A stretch of DNA of 64,000 nt from Prunella strophiata (Eukaryota > Chordata > Aves > Passeriformes > Prunellidae): assembly GCA_036583965.1 (NCBI GenBank), contig JAZBQD010000014.1, forward strand, positions 68,736,835 through 68,800,834, read 5' to 3'. The position numbers and the translations under genes were made by a program. Positions 32,883 through 46,370 of this stretch are shown here, piece after piece; within the stretch, counting starts at the first letter, position 1, and every line of letters begins with the position of its first letter. Below the pieces are notes generated by a model. The model was not told where the DNA came from. It ran no database searches and saw only the letters and a program-made list of their open reading frames with translations.

Positions 32883-35546
32883 GCTTTTATGCTTGTCTTG
32901 ACTTTATGTGGTCTCTCTTAAGCTATTTCCTGTAATTGGCTCCCTTATTGGAACTCTACATGACCCAGGACCCAAAAGAAAGGACAATTCCTATATGCCA
33001 AGTTTTCTTTCAACAGCAAACAGTGATAACTGGTTGAGATAATGAGTATGCAGCAAGGTTTGCTCCTAAATATGTCAATGAAAATAAAATTAGCACTTCT
33101 AAAAAAAAAAAAAAAAAAGCCTAAAATTTCCTCCCAACTTACTGTTGGGTGTCTGGAACAAAAGCTGCAGGAGGGAGCGCGCAGCGTTTGAAGTGGGCAC
33201 AGATTGTTGTGTTCTGCCTCAGCAGATGGTTCCTTTACAGGAAGCCACCACAATTTTTGTTCTGCAGCTGAACAGATCACAAAAGCCCTCAGTGCTGCCA
33301 CCTCACCCATGAACATCAGTGAGAAAAGTTAAAGGAACCATTTTTCTTAAGAGATTTGAGGGCCTGAAGATTCAGTGGGGACCATTTTGTAAATTTCTGT
33401 TGCATTTGCCTGTTCCTGGTACAGTGTGCTTGGACAAGTGATGCCTCAGGTTTTAGCTTTTATATGTTTCCCATTCTGTGCTGCTTTAGTGTGTGGGTCT
33501 GAGCTTCATATCAGGGGATGCTGAGCTCTGTGCACAGAGCAGGGAGACAAAACAATTCCTGCTCCAGCTGGGCACCAAGGACAAATGATCCAAATCTCAG
33601 CCCAGGAGCACAACCAGCGTGGGCTGAGGAGAGAAAAACAAGCAGGGTGGGACTGCAGGGGCTAAAGCTGGAATGGGACAATGAACTCCAAGGTGCAAAT
33701 GGAGCAGAGCTGATCCAAGGGAGAGACCCCGGGAGCGCTCGTGCATTTTGTGACCATTTTGGTTCATCTTGGGTGCAGCCCTGGCTGGGCTCTGGTGCTG
33801 CCCAAGGTGCATCCATGGAGGAGATCCTTTGAATAAATCCCTGCTTTACTCTGTAACTCTGCCCAGTCTCTGTTCTAGGTCAGCCTTCACAAGGCATCAC
33901 AACACTGATCCAAAGGCAGATGCACCTCAATTATGAGAATTTGTCATGTTGGGTGTTGTCACTGGCAGTGCAGGACACCAAAATAGCAAATCCATTCTGT
34001 CCATTTGTGCAGGAACATCAAGTTCTTAGTGGCTGGACAGTTATTGACCCTGTGAGCCACTGAGTCACTTTGCAAGTTCCTGTATTTTCCCTGGGAGGAA
34101 ATGATACCAGACATCCAAACCATCTGGTTTAGCTTTGTATCCCTTTACCAAGCTGTGATGGCCACAATGTCTTGGGACTGAGCTGTGATGGCTGGAGGGC
34201 ATTAGTTCTGTTCCTTTGGTTTTTCTCCTACCAGGGAACTAATCCAAATTGTTCTTTGGCAAGCAGCTGCTTGAATAGAAAATGTTACATAAAACTGAAT
34301 GACCACAACAGCTCAGAACATAGGAACAATTTCTCCCCACAGGTCAATAACTTGAGTTTACAGGTCAGGACAGCATAAATCCTGTGATGGGTTTGTCACC
34401 TTAGTAACAAATAGGCTCCAAACACAGATAAAGGAATATTATACAACTTTTAAATGACTGGTATTGTGGTCAGAGTGCAGTAGATTAATAATTGCCAAGA
34501 TGGTATAAGTGAAATGAGCATTTCTCAAACATATGAAGCTCTTCAAGAACATCCATGGTAGCAGATAATGTAGCAATTGAAGGTGTTTTGCTTACAGATG
34601 TTCCAGGTGTGGCTCCATCTAAGAGCTGATAGCCACAACTGAAAGAGTTAAACACTTATTGAAGCCAGTGAAAACTTTAACATCCTGTAAAAGCACACTG
34701 AGATAGCTTAGAAATGAGAAAGAGGAATTTCTTCCTACAAATAAAATTTTATAGGAAAACTAATTGTAGAATGTTAATGTTATGGTTACAGAGCTGTCTG
34801 AAGAGCCCATACTGATTCACATGTGTAAGTTAAATGTATGTGCTGGATCTGTTGATAAGACTAAATTATAAGCAAAAATATGATCAAGCATGGGATTGTC
34901 TTTTCCATCTGGTCAGCAGTTAAAAGAGAGTAATATGTGCAAAAGAAACACAAAATCTAAGCAAGTCACTGTCAAGCTGAGGAGAGACACTTGGATGTTT
35001 GTGGAAATAAATTAACATATGCTTATGTGTGAAGGGTACAGCCATTCTTTAAAAGACCAGTGACAAAAACCTAATCAAATGACAGCTCTAATGACTGGAG
35101 CCCAAGGGAGCTGTTACAATAATTACACAACATGCAGAGGGCTGCAATAGCAGGGCCTCACCCCCTGGAAGATGAAAGGATCATGGCAAATGGAAGCATT
35201 TGTATTCCCAGAGATGCCAGGGAGGCACAAAGAGAAGAGCAGAGGAAAGGTGCAACAGGAATCAATTTAGCTTAAGCAGTTTTGGCCCCAGGGGCTGCCT
35301 ACTTGGGCTGATGGGGGAGAGGGATGTGAATTGATCAGTGCAGGGTGTGAACAGAGAATGCAGATCCAGCTTCTGACCAAAAATACATGAGGAGGTGATG
35401 AGGGTCTGCAGGAGGGTAGTTGTTGGTCTGAGCCACACCTCTGGCTGTCAGGGTGCTAGATTTCCATTCTTAGAACATGATTCAGTGAATCACCTCCTTT
35501 TACCCTCACACAGGCCACCTCTGTCTTGCCTAAGCTGGTGTTTCAC
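32883..35546. other. AT-rich unique sequence
   Basis: An AATAAA at 33083-33088 lies 12 bases before an 18-A run (33101-33118), like a retrocopied mRNA end. Overlapping frames at 33.51-33.83 kb (up to 104 codons) are unrecognised. No gene is supported. Confidence 0.5.
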
Positions 35547-36053
35547 AGAATTCACAGAATTCATAGCATCCCTGGGTTGGGAGAGACCTTCAAGATCGAG
35601 TCCAGCCCAGCCCAACAGCTCAGCCTGGCACCCAGTGCCACATCCAGGCTTGTCAAACACAGCCAGGGATGGTGACTGCACCACCTCCCCGGGCAGCCAC
35701 TCCAGAACTTTATCTCCCTTCCTGGAAAAGCTTTTTCCTGATCTCCAACCTGAATTTCCCTTGGCCCAGCTGGAGCCTGTGTGCTCTGGCTGTGTCAGTG
35801 CTGCCTGGAGAAAGAGCCCAAGGCCAGCTGAGCCCAGGCACCTTTCAGGAGCTGCAGAGAGTGATGGGGGCAGCCCTGAGTCTCCTTTTCTCCAGGCTGA
35901 GCAGCCCCAGCTCCCTCAGGGGTTCCTCACAGGGTTTGTGCTCCCAGCCCCTCTCCAGCCTCGCTGCCCCTCTGAGTGTCCCAAGGTGCTTCCCAAAGTG
36001 AGGGGCCAGAGCTGGGCACAGCACTCCAGGGGTGCCCTCACCTCACTTGCAAT
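35547..36053 (-). mobile_element. CR1 LINE 3' fragment, long
   Basis: About 500 bases in minus orientation, starting with CACAGAATT repeats. GGGTTGGGAGAGACCTTCAA, CAGGGATGGTGACTGCACCA, GAAAAGCTTTTTCCTGATCT and AGCACTCCAGGGGTGCCCTC occur in order. The 231-codon plus frame 35395-36090 runs through it and is a product of the GC-rich repeat, not a gene. Confidence 0.95.
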
Positions 36054-37232
36054 ATCCCTGGGTGGTGTCTCCAAAGAAAAGGAGGCTTGAAGTGCACAGC
36101 AGTGTGGAGCTCAACTGAGCACTAGCAGAGTTTTTCTCCTTACATAACATTTATTTCTTAACACCACCTTCTTGATTTTTCTCCATTGTTTCCTTCATCT
36201 ATTCAACTCTGTTGCAGGCATTCACTGTTGCAAAAAAAAAGAAAAAAAAAAAAGTGTTTATCAAGACAATGTAGGTAAATTCCTTTATGCACACTCACAT
36301 TTTCTTTTATAAGTGAAAGCAAAGGCAGATAACATGAACTAGGGAGGCCTGCACTTCAGGCAAGACCTGTGATAAGTTTAAAGTGTTGTGCCCCTTATAT
36401 TGCCATATATTTAATTTCAGTGCAAACAAACCTATGGAATGTTGGTGATCATCCTATAAAATGAGAACTTGGTAGGGAAAGCTGTGCCATGGATTTGATG
36501 TGCTGCATTTCACAGGTCAAAAAATTGTACTATCAAAATCTGAAATCACCTCCTTTTCAGAGTGAGAAAAAGAGAATATATTCTTCCCCAGGTGTCCCTG
36601 ATTTTCTCAAAAACATGCCAGCTTTACTTTCCTTTAGAGGAATAGTAATAATGTGTGTAGCTTGCTTTCACTTAAAAGACTATTTTCCTGAGGGCCAAGA
36701 GGAACACTATTTCAAGCTTTTTGTCCTTTAGGTTATCATCTTCATGGCAATCTGGATGGATGAACCTTCCTGACAGCTGGGGCTCCCAGATTTATTCCTA
36801 GATTTCTGAGAAGAAATTAAATAGCTGTTGGGGAGCCAATGGCTAGTGGAAATAAGTCTGAGTTGTGGGCTTGTAGTTTCAGCAAATTGAAAAAGGACAA
36901 TTTCAAACATAAATGTCAGTGATGCTGAAGCCAGAACCACGTGTTGGATCTGTATTGTTTAAGTTGTACTTGTATCTTTTTTTTCCACCATAGCAAACTT
37001 GTGGTAGTTTATCACAGTTCTCTGAGTAAAACATCTGTTTTTCCCTCAGTAGCTCACAATTACTGAAAAACCCTTGTACTGGGAGGGTCTGAGTCACTCC
37101 TAACTAGTCCTGGCTCAGAACTAGACCAGAGTATAAATGGCAGTGGATAAGAGCCAGTGGCTCCAGGCTGTCTCAGGGAGGGATTGATGTCACCTCCTGC
37201 TTGGATTTGTTCTGGATTGTTATATCCTACTT

Positions 37233-37267
<35 letters not shown>

Positions 37268-40200
37268 GCTGAAAATGCCATTAAAATCCCTGTGTTCATT
37301 TTATCCCTGTGATTTCCTTTAACATTTCTTTCTCTGAGCACTATTAATTCTGTTAATTCCCAGCTGTTGCCCGACCTGATCAAGAAACAAATGTTTATCC
37401 TCTTCTGGCCACAGCCCACAGGTATTAAAGGACTGTTCCACCACTTCTCTACACCAAGGCTTCACTGCCACTTGACATATGGAGTAATTCAGCCCTGTTG
37501 GCAAAAGAAACCAAAACCAGCACGTTCCTTTTACAGCCTCATCCTGTACGTTGTCATGTTGGTGTGTAAACAGTGACACACGAGGGTTTTACTACCTGAC
37601 ATAAAACATGCATTAGCACTGAGGGAATGTGTCTGTGCTTTGGAGGGAAGTTGAGTTGGTTTGTTTTTTTTTTTTTTTTTTTGCTTCAGGGAAGAGTGTT
37701 TCACTCACATAGAAATCTTGGTGAAATTAGATCAAGCCACCTGGAAAAGCAAATAATACAGAGAGCAAAAGGAGGGGATGCATCTCTTTTTGGAACCCTG
37801 AGAGATGCAGATGTTCAAATTTGGAATGCACTAGCCAGCCCCTGAATTTGATGGGTGCTCAGCACCCCCTGAAGTTTAGTGTTTTTATCCTGAGAGAAAC
37901 AGGCCCCTCCAGAACATTGAACTCAGACAATCATAGACGTGGGAATCAGGTCAGATGAATCATGTCTTAAAAATGACCATATTTTTCTTAAATTGTAAGT
38001 GGGGAAAGAGTGACTAACACCTACAGAGATGATATTAGGTGGGATGAATTCTACCCCCAATGTCTCTGAAAATGAACCTATTTTAGCAGATGAGACACAA
38101 GGTTGATGTTTCAGACAAAAGGGACAATATGGGACTGTCTGAAAAACATGAAGCCCTTGGGATTTAGAAAATATAGAGATTCACAGCATTACTGTCTTGT
38201 GTCTATCTGTGTCTAGGTATTGACATGTGTCCTCTGGATTTCTAGTTCTCTGCTCTTCAGCATGCTGTCTTGATGCTTGTTTTTTAATGAAAAATGTTTT
38301 TTTTTTTTTTAAGTTATTAAAAAGAGATTTTTTTACTAGCTTTGGGAGGGAGGGAAGACAGGCTCCAGAGCTGCACTGACCTGAGGACTTCTATTCATCC
38401 AGAATTCTTGCTGTGGCAGAGAACAAACCATCTGAGATTGCTGAGGACTCTCAAACAGACCAATGGAGTTCATGGGCAACCACAACTCCTGCTCACTAAT
38501 TGTGGCACTTCTGCAAGGTCCATGATGGATGTCAGAGTAATTTGGGGTTTTTAATTGTTCTAAGACAAATTTTTATGATCAAGAAAACGCCATTTGTGTT
38601 CTGTGATGCAGCCTTTGCTAACAGAACAATAACAGAAATCATCATTACACTACTATATAAATCTTTCCATGGCCTTCAGCTGATGTTATTTATTGTTGCT
38701 GTCCTGTCTCCCCACCTGAGAGAACAATATCCTGGGGCTGGAAATAGTGGCAGTGTGACAAAATGTTAAAATTTAGAATTATTTCTCTGTAATGAAGAAT
38801 TACAAACTCCAGGATCTTATTTGTCTGGAAAAAAAAAAAAAAAAAAGAAGTAGCTGATGGTACATCTGATACAAATGAATACAGGAACTTGTAATCTAAT
38901 TTTCCTAACATTAAACCCCAGGGGAACATCAAATAGCATTGCTGCCTGATTAGTTCAGAAAACACAAGACATATTTCTTGTAGCAGGGTGAAGTACAGCT
39001 CTGACACACTTTGCCAAAAGACAAGGGGATGAGAACACCTAGAAGGTTTCAAAAAGTGATGGAACACATTCTGGGAAGAAAACATAATTAAGGATTTATC
39101 TTCTTGGACCTGCTGAAGACTCAGAGCTGATGTCAGGATATTCTTGGTCTTCTTTACACATTTGCTGTTGGACATTGCTGGAGGCAGAACTTGGTTAAGC
39201 AGATCTTTACTCTGATCTCAGGCAGCTTCGTGCTGCTCCATCTCATACAGCCTGTGCACTCTGAAGGAGCCTTCCTAAGCCACTGTGTCCACCAAATGCT
39301 CTACCTTGATCTGAAGCAGCAGGAAAAATCAAAATTTCTTCAGGAAACTTGATGATTTGTGTAGTCTGGGTGAGATGTTTGTTAACAAAGTACTCATATG
39401 TGTTATTAGCTTTAAGTCCACAGGGCACAGAGATGTGAGGTTCCAACAAGGATTTGAGGCTGAGCATGTTTGAAGAACAGCCCCCCCTATTTTCCTGTGT
39501 ATTTTATATCCCCTTTAGAAAGAGAAAGAAACACTTCTGGCACTGCTATCTACAAGGCACCACAGTGAGGTGGGAGTCCAAACCTCCACAGTGTGCAGAG
39601 GGTCCCCAGAATGAGGTGTGTCAGGGTGCCTCACTCACCAGCCCTGTCTATCTTTGTGTCTCCAGACTGTCCCACACAACGAAGCTGGTGACACCTGGTG
39701 TCACCCTCCTGCAGCACAAAGAGCTGCATTTTCATGGACATTGCAAGGGACAAGAACAGCTCTGCCTCTGTGTAAGAATATCTGTGCTGGGGTTGCCTGC
39801 CTGGCCATGAGCAAGCACTGGAGAGCCCAACTTTGTTTTGTTGGGGGAGGCTCTCAGTAATTCTCACACCTGTGATCTGGATCAAGTGTGGAGCAGGACA
39901 AATGGGGAGTGTCACATCTCACTGTGACATCCTGACCCTACATGTCTGTGACCAGAAACACTGGATTTTTCTGTTTGTGCCATAGGAGAGAGGTGAGGGC
40001 AGTGCAAACAGGACCCTCTTTCATGGCACCATGGGCATGAGAAACCTTCCTAGATACCAACTGCTGCTCTGACACCATCCTCCTTCACTACCACAAGAGC
40101 TTTCAGCCTGGGGGTTTAAACCCTCATGGAACCTTGACAAATTCAGCCCTTAAGGTGAAATCACAGACCAAGTCAACACTCAGCTGCTGCAGAGCTGATT

Positions 40201-41542
40201 GGTTTTCAGCATGAAGAACAGCATGAAAAAAATGCAGATGTTTCTGGCTTGTGATTTTTTTCTTTTCCCATTCCCAGCCTCTTCTCTCAAGAAAATGTTT
40301 AAATTATTCCCTCATACAAGGAAATCCTAGGGAGCAGAAATGTTTCTGAGCAGGCAGCTAAGTGAAGTGTTGGAGGTCTGAGGAACAAAAATTTCTGGTC
40401 CAGCAGATGCTAACAGCATCTCTGACAGAGAGACAAACTGGGGGGAATTCAAGCCTTTTCAATCTCTTTCTGACAGAAATGTGGTTGAGAGCACAGAGTA
40501 CCTGTCAGAGCATGTATCTGGCTTCCAGCCCTCCCTGATAACATCTGGGACCACCAACAAGGTGGAACTGAGCTTAACACCAGGACAGCAGCCTCAGAGG
40601 TGCTACCAAGCAGCCCTGCAGGTGTTCATAGCTGGGGGCAGAGAAGAACACAAGCACTTTGGATTTTCTGCTGTGATTACATCCCTGCCCATCACACTCA
40701 CTCTCCACACCCCATGACTAAATAGCTCGTGGACATGAGGAGAGCTGAGGTGTTTCTGAGCAGAAATGTGATGCAGGAATAAAATGAAGGTAGCAGAGGG
40801 ATACGGAAAAAACTTTTGGAGAAATTAGGTTTATAGAGGATTGGACAGTAAATGGGGCTGACTGTGGAAGAGAGAATGTAAGGCCAATGACATCAAACTG
40901 CAAGAAATCAGACTTATTTATCCAGAATAATTGTCCCTGAAGAGATCATGATTGCTGTTTTGTTATAGTCTCACATTTGCCTAGAAATTCAGGAACAAAG
41001 AACCCATGGGACAATTTTTCTCATGCTACTTTCTTTTGCTACCTACAAGATAAAACTTGTGTTCATCCCTTGCAATACAAACTTTTCAACCTTTTCCTAT
41101 CTTGATGCATGAGACAATGGCAATGTTTTGGTTTCAAAACCTGAGCTAGAAAGTGCTCTAAGTATGTTTGGAATCCTCTGTGCTCACCAAGTGAGATGTG
41201 ACAAGCTTGCAAGTGTGCATGGCAGCCTGATGGAAGGGACATCAACCAACCTAACACTAAGTCTGGTGGCTTTCATCCCACTGCTTCCAGGGAAGGTTCC
41301 CAGCTCAGGCTCCCTGGAATCACCATCCCCACAGGCAGAGGAGCATCACAGGGGACAAGCACGGCTGAAGCAGAGCAGGAGCTGGAGATGTGGTGCAAGA
41401 GGGTCACTAAGGAGGAGGAGACAGGCTGTGACAATGAGACTCCATAAACTCAGTGGAGAGGGGCAGGTAAAACTGCAGAATTATGCAAAACATTTTGGGA
41501 GCTAATTAGCCTTCTAGTACCTAAGAGGATTGCAAGAAGGCA
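36054..41542. other. Longest unique stretch in mid-window
   Basis: About 5.5 kb of AT-rich unique sequence. Simple runs: A-rich at 36231-36254, A run at about 37235-37265, T runs at about 37663-37682 and 38298-38311, A run at about 38829-38846. Frames up to 161 codons (minus, 38690-39175) are unrecognised. No gene is supported. Confidence 0.5.
37235..37265. repeat. Poly(A) run
   Basis: About 31 uninterrupted A. No AATAAA sits just upstream, so it is a simple run and not a clear retrocopy tail. Confidence 0.9.
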
Positions 41543-41833
41543 GGAGAGGGACTTTTCACAGTGGCATGGGGTGGCTGGACAAGAGGGAATGGCTTTAAAC
41601 TGAAGAAGAGTAAATTTAGATTATATATGAGGAAGAAGTTCTTTGCTAAGAGGGTGGAGAGCCCTCCAGGCTGCCCAGAGAAGCTGTGGCTGCCACACCC
41701 CTGGATGTGTTCAAGGCCAGGTTGGATGGGGCTTGGAGCAACCTGGGATGGTGGAAGGTGTCCCTGCCATGGAACGAGATGATTTTTAAGGTGTCTTCCA
41801 ATCCAAACCATTCCACGATTCTGTGGATTCTGT
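41543..41833 (+). mobile_element. CR1 LINE 3' fragment
   Basis: GACAAGAGGGAATGGCTTTA, then TGAGGAAGAAGTTCTTTGCT, GCCCAGAGAAGCTGTGGCTG, GGTTGGATGGGGCTTGGAGC and ACCATTCCACGATTCTGTGG, plus orientation. Confidence 0.95.
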
Positions 41834-44800
41834 AAATTATCACCCCTTAGACCACAGAGGGGTCTACAGGTGACTGTGCTTGTTTAGCCTGTCCTGGTCA
41901 TCTGAGAGAAGTTAGGCAGCAGCAGCCATGGTTGAAAGCTGGGCAGTGCAACCCTTCCTCCTCTCACACTAATTAGCAGGGCTGTTGGGACAAGCTGTTT
42001 AATTACTGCTGGAATGCTGCTGCTTCCACTCCTGGGCCATGGTCCTTCTCCTGTTCAACTAGAAGGATCCAAAATCCACCCCTGCTTGAGCAATATTAAC
42101 ACAGCATCTGCCAGGCTGTTTTGAATAGCTGCTAAACATCTACGCTGCTTTAAGCAGGGGAGAAAAAGCTTTTCAAGTGCTGCATACATTACCCATAGCA
42201 GTGGGGAAGGATGTTAATAATTCATTCATGCTCTCAGACTCTGGAGTGTGCTAGATCTTTCAACTCACAACAATAGACATCACCCTGCAGGCTGTCATGT
42301 CCCGCTTTTAACAAAGGGAAAGAAAAGAGAGGCCATAAAAAGGAGGAAGATTTCCTGGGTGGAAAATCTGAAGCCTGATGAAGAATTAAAGCCTGTTAAA
42401 CGTCTACTTGAGCCAGCCATTGAGCAATAAAGCCTATTTGCAACCAGTTGCTGGAAGAAGGAGCTGCATGTGCAGGAAAAAGCATTTGTTGGGAAGATGC
42501 TGGCATTGCTTTCCATTGGCTGTGGAATACATCAACCCCCTGGGGTGCCTGCTCAGCAAGTTTTTCTTATTCAAACCAGAGCTGAAAGAGAAGAGGAAGG
42601 AGTCACCCTGTGAGAACATATGTGTGGAATTATTTTCTTGTCACTGGACCATCCTTGGAGTACCTGACTTGCCTTCAGCTATACCCTACCCCCACAGGAT
42701 GTTCCCAGTGGATGTGATAGAATCCCATATGTGTATTTCCAGCTCCAACAGAAATAAAGGCAACCAGAGGTGACAAGAGGCCTTGTTTAGGATGAAGTAG
42801 GTAGGAAAGCAGCCACTGCTGAAGGCACAGCCAGGACTTTTGGGCTGGTGACCACTGCTGAAGTGTGACCACCAGCAGTAACAATCATGCCCATGACAAG
42901 GAGGGAAGCCACCCATTTCTTTAGGATTCATCCTGGGTCTGTATTCCTGCTTTCATCTCCTCCTTCTATTTCCCTGACTGGAAGAGCCTGTCCTGTCCTT
43001 GCTCCTTCACTTCCAAGGTGGTAAATCTTGCCTGTCATGTTGAGAAACCCCACACCAGTCTGAGAGTAAAGGAGTGTCCTAGTCATGGGGGAATTACATT
43101 TTAAAAGAGAAAGATTGAGCTCCTTGATATGGTGGGTACTAAACTACACCCAGAAGTAACAGGAAGGTCCTTCCAGTAAAGAAGTGGACCATGTGAGTGA
43201 GCAAGAAAAGATGACAGGACCAAAATGTTTATTTCCTGGGGAGGCAGGACATAAATAAATAGGCTATAATCCTTCTGGAAATCCAAACAGCCTTCTTGTT
43301 TCTGTAGCCATGTCGACAGTTTTGAGCCATTTTCAAATTCCTCATGTGACTCCCCTCATTCTGATCCAGAATTATCCCAAATTGGTTGACAAATGGAGAA
43401 GAGAGGCTCAAGTCCCACCACATCTAATGTCTTCATGAAAACTCTGGTTTCCATGACAGATGCTGGCCCATGGAATTCAGTATTGTGCTCCCTAGAGTTC
43501 ACTTACTGCTATTTTCCATGGAAAACTCCCTATGGACATTTTTGTGTACTTGGGAGAAGAAAAGCAGTACTTTAATTCTTCCCTTGCACAAGTCTGCACA
43601 TCAACCACAGAACAGTTTTCCTTCAGGACAGGGTTCCCTCAAAGCAGAATTTCAATTTGAGCACTGCTGCATGAAAGAACAAATTGGAGATTCCAGCCTT
43701 GCTTCACCCAGTTACATTCTAAGTTCAATGAAGGCAGACATTTCTGGAGGGATATATTGACCTTTGTCAACAAGTTCCACCAAAACTCCCCAAAAAACAG
43801 GAAAAAGATCTTCTGAGGTAGAGGCAATCCCTGTGCCACTCTGAGCTGAAAGCAGTGTCACTTTATCTTCTGAGGACATTCTAGGGACCAAGGGTTGTAG
43901 CCAGTAGTGAGGAGCTGACTTGTCCTTTCACTCCCCTCAACTCTGGGGGCCTTACTCAAGGCTTTGCACAGCTCATCCTCACCCCCCAGCTTGGGAATGG
44001 AGATCACAGAACCTGGGTGAGCTCTTGGAGGAGAGAGACAGGCACTGCCATGCCTTCCCTTGGTCCCTCCACTCACCCCTCTCCTCCCTGCCACCCTTGG
44101 CAGAAGTGCCAGGCAGGATGTGACAAGATTGCAAAGTCTTGGCACAGAACTCCTGATTTCTTTTTCCCTTCCCTCTGCAGGGACGTGGAGCCAAGAAAGT
44201 GTCAGCTCCATAACTCTGCCCCAGCAGAGCCCTGCAAACTCCCTCAGCCAAAGCAGCTGAATGGGAAATGGGATGGAGCTGGAAACTTGTCCTTGTCAGC
44301 TGGGTTCTCCATCCAACAACTCATAAAAAACCCTACATGAAAGCAGCCAGCACCATTACAGCTTACTCCTATCTGAGGAATGGCATTTAATCCCCACACT
44401 GTTTATTTAACTCTACACGACAGTTGTGTAATGTCATGCTGTTCTCTCCTGATCTTATTCCACAGGGAAGCTTTTCAGCTCAGCAAATTCATGGATCAAA
44501 CTGCCAGGTCTCTGTGCTTTGCAGAGCTCTTCCATGTAAATGATTATCCTATGAAAGAAATCCCCCTAACCCACAAATTTTGACACCAAAATAAAATAAA
44601 ATAAAAGTGCAGGTTTAGTTTTATTTCCATTTTAGATGTATTTGTGATGAAACACTTGAATTCATCTCAACCACAGAAAAAACTAGGTTCCCAGGTTTAC
44701 TGCTTTTGGGGTTTTTTTACCTGTCATCATTTTTAAGGATATTTTAGGACTGTTGAACCCTTAGGCTGTGCTTTTCTTTTCCACAATTACACCTGCATGA

Positions 44801-45077
44801 CTGGATTTCCTATTGAAATCACTCAGCTGAAACCAAGGAGGGTAGCACATCTAAAAACAAGATTTGGTCTCATACTCCTCAAACAGGAGCTTTATAATTA
44901 ACTCTTCAAAACCTGCTCACCTTCCAAAGCTGAAACCATGCAGAAGGGAGGTGTCTTGAATAAAATAAATTTCCCCCATGGTTGGGAAACAATAAGGAGC
45001 AGAGAAATTTGTTTTGCATTAATGCAATGCAACTTTTTTGTGTGTGTGTGTGTTTATTCTGGGAAAAAATAATGGAA
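41834..45077. other. Unique sequence, one splice-acceptor-like site
   Basis: Mostly AT-rich. A strong pyrimidine tract plus CAG (ends 44180) precedes 53 open codons and a TGA at 44338, with AATAAA-type repeats near 44590. This could be chance. An (AAAAT)n patch lies at about 44588-44605 and a (TG)n run at about 45040-45052. Frames up to 121 codons are unrecognised. Confidence 0.45.
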
Positions 45078-45312
45078 ACATAGAATGAGTTGGGTTGGAA
45101 ATGACTTAAAAGATCATCCAGTTCCACCCCCCTGCCATGGGCAGGGACACCTTCCACTATTGCTTCAAGTCCTGTCCAAACCTGGTCTTGGACACTTCCA
45201 GGGATGGGGCAGCCACAACTTCTCTGGGCAGCCTCCTCCAAGGCTTCATCACCCTCACAGGGAAGAATTTCTTCCTAATTTCTAATCTAAATCTCTCCTC
45301 TTTTACCTCCCC
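45078..45312 (-). mobile_element. CR1 LINE 3' fragment
   Basis: ACATAGAATGAGTTGGGTTG, then CTGCCATGGGCAGGGACACC, GGGGCAGCCACAACTTCTCT and CACAGGGAAGAATTTCTTCC, minus orientation. Confidence 0.95.
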
Positions 45313-45949
45313 TGTATCTGTCCATGTGAAAATTCACCCTCCCTATTTTTTAGTAAGCACTGAAAAGATGCAGAAAATGAATATATATCCTAGATTTAAT
45401 AAGGTCTAAAAGGCATTTTCACTGGCATAGTGTTTTTGGACATCATGTTGTTTTCTTAGTACCAACCAGTGCTAAGGATAATATGCCAAATGATCACCAT
45501 CAAGGCATCATCACTCACCCTAAACCCTGATCTGAGCTTAGGTGAGCAGGGAATCTCATGCAAGAGTTCTCACAGTCAGAAATGAACACACAGAACACTC
45601 AGATTACATTTAATTGTGTTGCAAGTAAATAATCACAGACAAATCTCAGGGAACAGGGCTGAGGGGCAGTGATGCTGTAAGCTACCTAGTGAATTTTGTT
45701 CAAGTGATTCCTGAAAATATGACTTGAGGTGTTTTTTCCATCAGTGGAGACACCAAAACTACCTTGGGCAGGTGATTTCCGTGCTTTATCTGTCTCCTGA
45801 TGGAAACTGCTGGGGAAAAAACCCTCTGGACAACTCAGGGCTGCTTGTGCTGGCTCCAAACCCACCCTTTTAGTGGCTGCACAATCCAGAGCAGCCTTTC
45901 TTCCGCTCCCAGCCCTTTTCAAACCCCAGTGCACACATGGAGCAACAAA
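45313..45949. other. AT-rich unique sequence, no gene seen
   Basis: No repeats recognised. Leads into the CpG-dense block at 45950. Confidence 0.5.
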
Positions 45950-46370
45950 TGGCATCCGAAACACGCGGCGAGCGCGGCTACAGCGAGCAGATGGTGCCAG
46001 AGCAAGAGCTCGGATCCATCAGCAGAAATCTGGATCGACTCGAGGATGAATCAGCCACACAAATCAGGGGTAAATACACAACAGACACTGCACGCCAGCC
46101 CTTCCCCCGGGAGCTGGACATGCTGGGAGATGAATGCGGGGCTCTGGCATCCTCGCCTGTGTCTTTTTGAGGATGCACACAGGAGGGCAGCAGACATTTA
46201 CTCAGCGTTTGGCAGCGCGGTCCCTTCCCTGACACAAATAGATGCTGCTGGGATAGTGTGAACTGTCCATCAGCACGAGAATGCCGGCTAAAAAGCCCCA
46301 TAAAAAACCCCAGAGTTGCTGTAATTAGACACAGCGCACATTTCACTGTTAGGATAAAAACGAAGGTTTT
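45950..46370. promoter_or_regulatory. Isolated CpG-dense block
   Basis: About 21 CpGs in 420 bases, against roughly one per 100-200 bases around it. The densest part is ACACGCGGCGAGCGCGGCTA at 45961-45980. Long frames are open in three readings (plus 45800-46261 and 45937-46170; minus 45978-46403), which fits base composition more than coding. A pyrimidine-rich tract ending in CAG lies just before it (about 45895-45929). It could be an orphan CpG island, an enhancer or an exon. I recognise no protein in it. Confidence 0.4.

Noticed and set aside
35395..36090. 231-codon plus-strand ORF as a gene
   Set aside because: It runs across a minus-oriented CR1 3' region; the openness comes from that GC-rich repeat.
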